From an uncultured Aquabacterium sp. (GTDB taxonomy: Bacteria; Pseudomonadota; Gammaproteobacteria; Burkholderiales; Burkholderiaceae_C): 7,016 nucleotides of DNA. Positions 1-4,920 of the stretch are shown piece by piece; the first letter of the stretch is position 1; every line of letters starts with the position of its first letter. Made by a program: the position numbers and the translations under genes. Under the pieces are notes generated by a model. That model saw nothing but the letters and a program-made list of their open reading frames with translations. It did not search any database and was not told the origin of the DNA. The stretch is taken from NCBI GenBank assembly GCA_937923225.1, contig CALAKR010000112.1:1-7016 (forward strand). Direction: 5' to 3'.

Positions 1-1
1 G

Positions 2-223
2 GCCGCCGGCGCCCTGGGCGCCGATGCCGGCCGCGTGGTGCTGGACTGGCTGGAAAACGGCCGGGCCCTGGTGCGCGATGAGCGCAAGGGCGCGGTGGTG
101 CCCACGGTGCGCATCCGCTATGTGGGCCAGCGTTGCGGCCCCTTGTGCGGGCATGGCGAAATCAGGGTGTCGCTGCCCGACGGCGCGCAGCCTTTCCTGG
201 TCGCCTCGTGGTGGGTGTCCTGA
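2..223 (+). CDS. C-terminal fragment of an unrecognised protein
   Basis: The reading frame is open from base 2 to a TGA at 221-223 and gives 73 residues; the start lies before the window. An in-frame GTG at 35 exists, but the open frame continues upstream of it and no ribosome binding site precedes it, so a longer protein is more likely. The visible part reads as a soluble, mostly beta-strand tail. It has a CGPLCGHG segment (two cysteines four residues apart, then Gly-His-Gly) and ends in SWWVS. I do not recognise the family, and two cysteines alone do not establish metal binding. The gene converges on the sigma factor gene, with 21 bp between the stop codons and no clear terminator hairpin in that gap. 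Confidence 0.6.
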   Translation, partial: AAGALGADAGRVVLDWLENGRALVRDERKGAVVPTVRIRYVGQRCGPLCGHGEIRVSLPDGAQPFLVASWWVS

Positions 224-244
224 GCTCTGCGTGGCGGTCAGGGA

Positions 245-1531
245 TCAGCGGGTGCCTTGGGCGCGTGCCAGCAGCAAAGTCTTCTCCCGCTCGTTGAGGG
301 TGAGTGATGCGGCATGCTCGAACTCGGTTCGGGCCTCGTCGTGCCGGCCCAGGCGGGCCAGCATGTCGCCGCGCGCACTGGGCAGCCAGGGATAGCTCTT
401 GAGCGCCGGGTTGGCGCGCAGCGCATCCAGGATCTCCAGCCCGGCCTGCGGCCCGAAGGCCATGCTCACGGCCACCGCGCGGTTCAGCTCGATCACGGGT
501 GAGGGCATGGTCTGCGCCAGCGCGTCGTACAGCGCGGCGATACGGGCCCAGTCGGTGGCGGGGGCCGTGGTGGCACGGGCGTGGCAGGCGGCGATCGAGG
601 CTTGCAGCGCGTAGGGCCCCAGCGCGCGCGCCTGGGCCTGGCACAGCTGCTCGGCACGCTCCAGCGCGGCCAGGCCACGGCGGATCAAGAGGTGATCCCA
701 GCGGGCACGGTCCTGGTCCATCAGCAGCACGGGGCGGCCTTGCGCGTCGGTGCGGGCCGCGCTGCGCGAGGCCTGCAGCTCCATCAGCGCGGCCAGGCCC
801 AGCACCTCGGGCTCTTGCGGGGCCAGGCCGGTGAGCATGCGGCCCAGGCGCAGGGCCTCGTCGCACAGGGCGGGGCGCATCCAGTCGTCACCCGAGGTGG
901 CGGTGTAGCCCTCGTTGAAGACCAGGTAGACCACCTCCAGCACCGAGGCCAGGCGCTCGCCCAGCGCGTCGCCGCGGGGCAGCTCGAAAGGCACCTGCGC
1001 GGCCGTGAGCGTGCGCTTGGCCCGCACGATGCGCTGCGCCACGGTGGGCTCGGGCACCAGGAAGGCACGGGCGATCTCGGCCGTGCTCAGGCCGCCCAGC
1101 AGCTTGAGCGTGAGCGCCACGCGCGCCTCGGTGGACAGCACCGGGTGGCAGGCGGTGAAGATCAGGCGCAGCAGGTCATCGCCGATCTGGTCGGCGCGGG
1201 CGGCGTCGAGCGCATCCACGAAGTCGGGCACGACAAGCGCCTCCTGTGCCTGAAGGTCCTGGCCGATCTGCTCCAGCTTGGCGCCGAGGGATTTGTCGCG
1301 GCGCAGGCGGTCGAGCGCCTTGTTCTTGGCCGTGGCCATCAGCCAGGCGCCCGGGTTGTCGGGCACGCCGGCCTCGGGCCAGTGCTCCAGCGCGCTGACC
1401 AGGGCATCTTGCGCCAGCTCTTCGGCCAGCCCGATGTCGCGCACCATGCGGGCCACCCCGGCGATGATCTTGGCGGATTCCATGCGCCAGACGGTGTCGA
1501 TGGCGCGGTGGGTGTCCGTGGGTGAGTTCAT
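245..1531 (-). CDS. ECF42-type RNA polymerase sigma factor with C-terminal TPR-like extension
   Basis: This 428-residue protein is an alternative sigma factor that would direct RNA polymerase to its own class of promoters. Sigma region 2 spans about residues 10-78 (AIDTVWRMESAKIIAG, AEELAQDALVSALEHWP, NPGAWLMATAKNKALDRLRR). Region 4 spans about 120-175 (LRLIFTACHP, then the helix-turn-helix around LSTAEIARAFLVPEPTVAQR). After it come VYLVFNEGY (201-209) and PSPVIELNRAVAVS (343-356), hallmarks of the DUF6596/TPR-like extension of the ECF42 group (COG4941), making it about twice the length of a minimal ECF sigma. The ATG at 1531 is favoured because the family starts about ten residues before the AIDTVW motif. 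It has no visible Shine-Dalgarno and is preceded by a run of seven C, so translation may be weak. It is the last gene of the operon, 38 bp after the VOC gene. No anti-sigma gene is adjacent; the extension is thought to control activity in this group. Confidence 0.93.
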   Translation of the reverse strand: MNSPTDTHRAIDTVWRMESAKIIAGVARMVRDIGLAEELAQDALVSALEHWPEAGVPDNPGAWLMATAKNKALDRLRRDKSLGAKLEQIGQDLQAQEALVVPDFVDALDAARADQIGDDLLRLIFTACHPVLSTEARVALTLKLLGGLSTAEIARAFLVPEPTVAQRIVRAKRTLTAAQVPFELPRGDALGERLASVLEVVYLVFNEGYTATSGDDWMRPALCDEALRLGRMLTGLAPQEPEVLGLAALMELQASRSAARTDAQGRPVLLMDQDRARWDHLLIRRGLAALERAEQLCQAQARALGPYALQASIAACHARATTAPATDWARIAALYDALAQTMPSPVIELNRAVAVSMAFGPQAGLEILDALRANPALKSYPWLPSARGDMLARLGRHDEARTEFEHAASLTLNEREKTLLLARAQGTR

Positions 1532-1569
1532 CGTGCGGGGGGGCTTTCAGGCGCGCTGGGCGGTGAGGT

Positions 1570-1980
1570 TCAGAACTGTGCAGGGGCAGCGCTCATGTCC
1601 ATGAACATCAGCTCCCACTGGTGGCCGTCCGGGTCTTCGAAGCCGTGGCCGTACATGAAGCCGTGGTCCTGCTTGTCCATGGGCGTGGTGCCGCCGGCTT
1701 CCAGTGCCTTGGCGACCAGCGTGTCCACCTGCTCGCGGCTGTCGCACGACAGGCACAGCAGCACCTCGGTGCTGGCCTTCGCGTCCGAGATGGGCTTCTT
1801 GGTGAAAGTCTGGAAGAAGGGCTCGACCAGCAACATGGCGTAGATGGTGTCGCTGATCACGATGCAGGCCGCTTGCTCGTTGGTGAACTGGGGGTTCACG
1901 CTGTAGCCCAGGTGGGTGAAGAAGGCCTTGCTGCGCTCAAGATCCTTGACGGGCAGGTTGACGAAGATCTGTTGGGGCAT
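1570..1980 (-). CDS. VOC family (glyoxalase/bleomycin-resistance fold) protein
   Basis: This is a 136-residue single-domain vicinal-oxygen-chelate protein. The N-terminus (QQIFVNLPVKDLERSKAFF, residues 3-21) is the typical first beta-alpha unit, with the DLERS..FF pattern of glyoxalase-like proteins. The end (FEDPDGHQWELMFMD, 114-128) is the usual DPDGH..E motif, in which Glu123 sits where the family often has a metal ligand. Family members include lyases, dioxygenases and binding proteins, so no substrate can be assigned. The ATG at 1980 is chosen because ACGGAGAATCCACC precedes it (GGAG about 8 bases upstream) and it starts directly at the fold; an in-frame extension to 2073 would overlap the upstream gene and lacks family features. 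It lies 40 bp after the SRPBCC gene and 38 bp before the sigma gene. VOC proteins are common companions of ECF42/DGPF clusters. Confidence 0.88.
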   Translation of the reverse strand: MPQQIFVNLPVKDLERSKAFFTHLGYSVNPQFTNEQAACIVISDTIYAMLLVEPFFQTFTKKPISDAKASTEVLLCLSCDSREQVDTLVAKALEAGGTTPMDKQDHGFMYGHGFEDPDGHQWELMFMDMSAAPAQF

Positions 1981-2020
1981 GGTGGATTCTCCGTGGGGAT
2001 GTGGTGTATGAAGGGGCGGT

Positions 2021-2551
2021 TCAGCGTGTTTCGGCCACGGCCTTGAGCTGGGCCAGGCCGGCTTCGAAGTCACGGCCGATCATGTGGTCCATGTCGATGA
2101 AGATGCCGATCAGCTTGCTGATGTAGGGGCTGGGGCCGTGCATGGCCCAGGTCACCTGGGTGGCCTCGCCTTGCGGTGCCAGCGTGAACGAGATCTGGTT
2201 GCGGCCTTCAAATGGCTCGATCATGTGCAGCACCATGTCGACCCGGGTGGGCGCCTGGCCACCGGTGACCTCGACACTGCCCCTGCCAGCGTCCTTGTTG
2301 CCACTGAAATCGAAGGCCGCGCCCGGGCCGCTGGCGGGGCCCCGGTAGCTGGTCTGCATGGCCGGATCCTTCTTGGCGTAAGGGTTCCAGGTGTTGAACT
2401 GGTGCAGGTCGTTGATCAGCGGGAAGAGTTTGTCGGTGCCGGCCTGGACGACGGTGCTGCGCTGCACGGCGAAGGTGTCGGGGCGGGTGGTGGCGTACAG
2501 CAGCAGCGCGGCCACGGCCAGCACGACGATCAGGGCAATGGACTTGAGCAT
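2021..2551 (-). CDS. Membrane-anchored SRPBCC (polyketide cyclase/START-like) protein
   Basis: The 176-residue protein begins with a hydrophobic stretch (about residues 4-20, SIALIVVLAVAALLLYA), best read as an N-terminal membrane anchor or uncleaved signal. The rest is an SRPBCC (Polyketide_cyc2-like) domain: an early helix with LFPLINDLHQFNTWNPYAKKDP (42-63), central strands, and a long C-terminal helix around FIDMDHMIGRDFEAGLAQLK (151-170). SRPBCC domains form a deep hydrophobic ligand pocket. Here it would probably sit on the periplasmic face, but the ligand is unknown. Translation is well supported: CAGGAGATCACC precedes the ATG, with AGGAG about 7 bases upstream. It lies 35 bp after the DGPF gene and 40 bp before the VOC gene, consistent with co-transcription. 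Confidence 0.88.
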   Translation of the reverse strand: MLKSIALIVVLAVAALLLYATTRPDTFAVQRSTVVQAGTDKLFPLINDLHQFNTWNPYAKKDPAMQTSYRGPASGPGAAFDFSGNKDAGRGSVEVTGGQAPTRVDMVLHMIEPFEGRNQISFTLAPQGEATQVTWAMHGPSPYISKLIGIFIDMDHMIGRDFEAGLAQLKAVAETR

Positions 2552-2586
2552 GGTGATCTCCTGAGGTGTTGTTTTGGGGATCGCGC

Positions 2587-3021
2587 TCAGGCGCCGCCGA
2601 CGCCGATGTCGCGCAGGCGCTCGACGGATTCGCTGGGCGCGAAGTCATCGAGCTCGTACAGTTCGCGCACCTCGATCTCGGCGGCACGGCCCTGGCCCAC
2701 GGGGTTGGGGAAGCGCCGCGTCCATTCCAGCGCCTCTTCGCGCGAGCGCACCTGGATCAGCGTATAGCCGGCCACCAGCTCCTTGGTTTCGGCGAAAGGG
2801 CCGTCGGTGATGGTGCGGCGGTCGTCGGCGCCGGTCTCGCTGAAGGTGATGCGCCAGCCCAGCCGGCTGGGCTTGAGCCCGGAGCCATCGAGCAGCACCC
2901 CGGCCTGGGCCAGTTGCTCGTGGTAGTCCGTCATGGCCTTGATGAGGGCTTCATCAGGCATCTGGATGCCGGTCTCGGCCTCGGTCTCGGCGGTGGCCTT
3001 GACGATGATCATGTAGCGCAT
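2587..3021 (-). CDS. YCII-related DGPF-domain protein (first gene of the tight operon)
   Basis: This 144-residue protein belongs to the YCII-related (DGPF) family, small dimeric ferredoxin-like-fold proteins found beside ECF42-type sigma factors. The start MRYMIIVKAT and the signature at residues 73-76 (DGPF, in TDGPFAETKELVAGYTLIQV) are diagnostic, followed by SREEALEWTRRFP (93-105). Its biochemical role is not established; enzyme or ligand-sensor functions have been suggested for relatives. The ATG at 3021 is chosen because CAGGAGACGCCCC lies directly before it and the protein then begins at the conserved MRYM. An upstream in-frame ATG at 3054 would add 11 Pro/Arg/Ala-rich residues and lacks this support. 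An ECF42-like promoter lies about 50-80 bp upstream. The next gene follows after 35 bp. Confidence 0.92.
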   Translation of the reverse strand: MRYMIIVKATAETEAETGIQMPDEALIKAMTDYHEQLAQAGVLLDGSGLKPSRLGWRITFSETGADDRRTITDGPFAETKELVAGYTLIQVRSREEALEWTRRFPNPVGQGRAAEIEVRELYELDDFAPSESVERLRDIGVGGA

Positions 3022-3071
3022 GGGGCGTCTCCTGGGCGCGGCGGGCGCCGTCATGGTGCCCCTTCATCCAC

Positions 3072-3100
3072 ACGACGAAGCAGGCGGCATGTCATCGACA
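3072..3100 (-). promoter_or_regulatory. Putative ECF42-dependent promoter (TGTCGA-N17-CGTC)
   Basis: On the minus strand TGTCGA (3100-3095) is followed after 17 bases by CGTC (3077-3074). As I recall from published work on ECF42 in Streptomyces, the recognised promoter has TGTCGA at -35 and a CGA/TC-type -10, so both elements match. A start point near 3065 would leave a leader of roughly 45 bases to the ATG at 3021. It sits in the only sizeable gap (131 bp) between the two DGPF genes and faces the four-gene block that ends with the sigma factor itself. Positive autoregulation is inferred. No equally good copy is visible in front of the other DGPF gene. Confidence 0.6.
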
Positions 3101-3152
3101 GGGTTGATCTAGGTGGAAACCCTTTGATGGGCGACACCTGCCAGCGCTTCCA

Positions 3153-3515
3153 TCAGCCCTGGTCGTCGAAGCAGGGCCCCAGGCCGCGCACTTCCACCGT
3201 GCACCATTGGGCGGCCGGGCATTCGGCGGCGATGGCCACGGCCTCCTCGCGGGTCTTGCAGCTCAGCAGGAAGAAGCCGCCGATCATCTCCTTGGCCTCG
3301 GCAAAGGGGCCGTCGACGATGCTGGCGCGGCCCTCGCGCACCGTCACGCGTGCGCCTTGAGCGGCCGATTGCAGCGATTCGCTGGCCAGCAGCAGGCCGC
3401 GCTCCTTCAGGCCCTGGCCGAAGCGCACCATGCTGGCGTAGGCCTCCTGGCCCTCGGCCTCGGTGCGGGTGCGGCGTTGGCCGACGGGCTCGATGATCAG
3501 CAGCATGTAGCTCAT
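3153..3515 (-). CDS. YCII-related DGPF-domain protein (second paralogue, upstream gene)
   Basis: This 120-residue DGPF protein starts MSYMLLIIEP and carries the signature at residues 68-71 (VDGPFAEAKEMIGGFFLLSC, 67-86), then KTREEAVAIAAECP (87-100) and a short tail typical of the family. It is shorter than its neighbour by about 24 residues, and the two are clearly diverged paralogues, not a recent duplication. The ATG at 3515 is chosen because the conserved MxYM start falls there. The ribosome binding site is modest (GAGAG about 7 bases upstream). The open frame extends much further upstream, but without family features. It is 131 bp from the next gene, with an ECF42-like promoter between them, so it may be a separate transcript. 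I found no convincing promoter for it between 3516 and 3731. Confidence 0.9.
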   Translation of the reverse strand: MSYMLLIIEPVGQRRTRTEAEGQEAYASMVRFGQGLKERGLLLASESLQSAAQGARVTVREGRASIVDGPFAEAKEMIGGFFLLSCKTREEAVAIAAECPAAQWCTVEVRGLGPCFDDQG

Positions 3516-3731
3516 GGCGGGCTCTCTGTTTTGGGGGATCCAAGGGCAATCGATGATACGTGCCCCGTGTTCAAGGGGGATGTCAGGCGTGCACTGTTCA
3601 CACCCGGACAAGGGGTGGCCGCCATGGTCGGTGATTGCCCTGACCCCTGGCTGGGTGCGTGGTGCCACGATGAACTCACCCGGCCCACACCGGACCCGCC
3701 CTTCCACCACCTCAACGCTCGGAGCACGCCC

Positions 3732-3842
3732 ATGAACCCCATGCCCACCCTCGAGATCGTCAACCTCTATGGTCTGAACATCCATGCCGGCGGCTGGCCC
3801 AAGCTGGGCTGGTGCCGTGTCGAGCTCGACGACGAGGTCTGA
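3732..3842 (+). CDS. Small ORF, 36 residues, function unknown
   Basis: An ATG at 3732 opens a 36-codon frame ending in TGA at 3840-3842. CGGAGCACGCCC places GGAG about 8 bases before the ATG, a good ribosome binding site. The peptide begins MNPMPTLEIVNLYGLNIHAG, continues to a Trp- and Lys-containing GWPKLGWCRV segment and ends in the acidic ELDDEV. It has no signal peptide or membrane segment. The composition (Asn, Tyr, Ile, His and two Trp) is unlike the Arg/Ala/Pro-rich noise of false frames in this GC-rich DNA, which supports real coding. It diverges from the DGPF operon and lies 109 bp before the membrane-protein gene. It could be a small protein, a peptide precursor or the remaining N-terminus of a decayed gene. 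I do not recognise it. Confidence 0.45.
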   Translation: MNPMPTLEIVNLYGLNIHAGGWPKLGWCRVELDDEV

Positions 3843-3951
3843 GCGCACCAAGCCGGGCGCGCAAAGCCGGACCTTTGGCGCGCGCGCTGCCCCTGGTGCC
3901 GGCAGGTTCTTGGCAAGTTGGCAAGATGGGACCCTCGCCTGGAGCGTTGCC

Positions 3952-4332
3952 ATGGACACCAAGACACCCCCGGCGGGGGGCGGTGCCGGGCCTTTGCAGC
4001 CCGCGTCCCTCGTGCCGACCACTTTCCGCCAGTTGCTCTACCGCTACTGGTTCTTCGGCTGGCTGTTCCGCGACGTGAACCGGCCGAACCTGCTCGAACG
4101 CGCGGCGGCCTGGCGCCACAACCAGCACCAGGCGCGCTGGCTGCCCACCTACCTGCGGCGCTGGGCCGTGATGACGCTGCTGTGCTTCGGCATTGCTGCG
4201 CTGGTCGAGCATGGTGTAGGCGCACCGGCGCTGTCGGCGGTGTTCTACGTGCAGGCGGCGCTGGGCGTGACCTTCAACGTGGTGACCTCGGTGATGCTGC
4301 TGGGCCTGAAGATGCTGCCCGCACCATTTTGA
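3952..4332 (+). CDS. Small membrane protein with two predicted transmembrane segments, function unknown
   Basis: The 126-residue protein starts at the ATG at 3952, with GGAG about 8 bases upstream (TGGAGCGTTGCC). Residues 1-22 are Pro/Gly/Ala-rich and probably disordered. Residues 25-70 are rich in aromatic and basic residues (FRQLLYRYWFFGWLFRDV at 25-42, then many Arg/His), suggesting an amphipathic cytoplasmic region at the membrane surface. Two hydrophobic stretches follow, about 71-87 (WAVMTLLCFGIAALVEH) and 94-119 (from LSAVFYVQAALGV), so both ends would be cytoplasmic by the positive-inside rule. I believe similar proteins occur in Burkholderiales as uncharacterised membrane proteins, but I cannot name a family. 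It is followed after 11 bp by the inverted-repeat cluster. Confidence 0.75.
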   Translation: MDTKTPPAGGGAGPLQPASLVPTTFRQLLYRYWFFGWLFRDVNRPNLLERAAAWRHNQHQARWLPTYLRRWAVMTLLCFGIAALVEHGVGAPALSAVFYVQAALGVTFNVVTSVMLLGLKMLPAPF

Positions 4333-4343
4333 GTGCCCCAGGT

Positions 4344-4409
4344 CTGGGCTGCGCCCAGCCCGCCCCCCGTGGGGGGCAAGGAAACTTGGGGCGGCCCGGC
4401 GTTTCCTTG
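4344..4409 (+). repeat. Cluster of three inverted repeats (REP-like element / possible terminator)
   Basis: Three perfect inverted repeats follow one another. CTGGGC-TGC-GCCCAG lies at 4344-4358. GCCCCCC-GT-GGGGGGC lies at 4362-4377. CAAGGAAAC at 4377-4385 pairs with GTTTCCTTG at 4401-4409 around a 15-base GC-rich loop. The string of C-run/G-run hairpin, AAGGAAACTTGGGGCGG and CCGGCG resembles intergenic repeats I associate with Comamonadaceae genomes. Placed 11 bp after the membrane-protein stop codon, the first hairpins could also end transcription or protect the mRNA 3' end, but there is no U-tract, so a classical intrinsic terminator is not shown. Confidence 0.55.
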
Positions 4410-4460
4410 AAAGCACCTTGTGCCGGGCGTTGGCTGCCGGCATCAACGTGGCCGCAGGCG

Positions 4461-4490
4461 TTGACCATGGGCCACCTGCGCGCGTATCCT
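4461..4490 (+). promoter_or_regulatory. Putative sigma70-type promoter for the PilZ gene
   Basis: TTGACC (4461-4466, five of six consensus bases) is followed after 18 bases by TATCCT (4485-4490, four of six). A start point near 4497 would give a leader of about 37 bases to the ATG at 4534. The position directly before an isolated gene supports the call. The spacer is GC-rich and one base longer than ideal. Confidence 0.4.
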
Positions 4491-4533
4491 GCCTGATGAG
4501 TCCACCAGCCCCGCCACCACGGGGACACGCTCC

Positions 4534-4911
4534 ATGAAGAGCAGCGCACCGCCGCAGGCCTCGCAAGACACTGCCAAGGGCCCGCAAGCCGCCACCAGCC
4601 GCCGGCGGCATGACCGACTCTCCCTGCGCTGCCCTGTGCTGATCCAGCTGGCCGCGCCCCCGGAGCGCGAGGGCACCCTGCAGGACATGAGCCCGCAAGG
4701 CCTGTCGCTGTTCACCGCCCGCCCCATCGAGCCCGGTTCGCGCTGCACCCTGCGCCTGGTGCTGCCGCTGCCCTCCGGCCCACGTGAGGTGGCGCTGGCG
4801 GCCAAGGCGGTCTATTCCTCGTACACCGGCCCGGGCGTGTTCCGCATCGGCATGCTGTTCATGGCCTTGTCGCCCGATGCGCAGGCCGCCTTGCACGAAC
4901 TGCTGGGCTGA
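4534..4911 (+). CDS. PilZ domain protein (putative c-di-GMP receptor)
   Basis: The 125-residue protein is a stand-alone PilZ domain. Residues 1-21 are a polar, probably flexible leader. RRRHDR (23-28) supplies the RxxxR motif (Arg24 and Arg28), and DMSPQG (51-56) is the D/NxSxxG motif. Together these form the usual c-di-GMP binding site, and all key residues are present. The rest fits the PilZ beta-barrel, with strands around CTLRLVLPL and FRIGMLFMAL and a short C-terminal helix. Such proteins transmit cyclic di-GMP signals to motility, pili, exopolysaccharide or other outputs, and the partner cannot be told from here because the gene has no functional neighbour. GGGGA lies about 8 bases before the ATG. 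The stop codon is only 9 bp from that of the convergent AraC gene. Confidence 0.88.
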   Translation: MKSSAPPQASQDTAKGPQAATSRRRHDRLSLRCPVLIQLAAPPEREGTLQDMSPQGLSLFTARPIEPGSRCTLRLVLPLPSGPREVALAAKAVYSSYTGPGVFRIGMLFMALSPDAQAALHELLG

Positions 4912-4920
4912 GGGCTGGCG

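Noticed and set aside
581..1525. Long plus-strand open frame (314 codons) opposite the sigma gene
   Set aside because: It lies antisense to a sigma factor with clear family motifs and has a His/Gln/Gly/Arg-rich composition typical of shadow frames in GC-rich DNA.
2271..2276. Second minus-strand TGTCGA inside the SRPBCC gene
   Set aside because: No CGTC or CGAC is found at the right distance (CGCC at 17 bases), and the site is internal to coding sequence.
2566..3360. Plus-strand open frame (264 codons) opposite both DGPF genes
   Set aside because: It covers two genes with diagnostic DGPF motifs and the gap between them, and shows no domain of its own.
3555..3585. Possible sigma70 promoter TTGAAC-N17-GATTGC before the first DGPF gene
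   Set aside because: The -10 matches only two of six consensus bases, so the call would not be supported.
3819..3830. 12-bp palindrome GTCGAGCTCGAC
   Set aside because: It lies inside the small ORF and is explained by Val-Glu-Leu-Asp codons in GC-rich DNA; no regulatory context is visible.
3516..4022. N-terminal extension of the first DGPF protein to 289 residues
   Set aside because: The extension overlaps two plus-strand ORFs, lacks family similarity, and the conserved DGPF start MSYM falls at 3515.
3760..4896. Minus-strand open frame (378 codons) across the membrane-protein and PilZ genes
   Set aside because: It is antisense to a PilZ domain with intact motifs and is composed of low-complexity Arg/Gly/His/Gln sequence.
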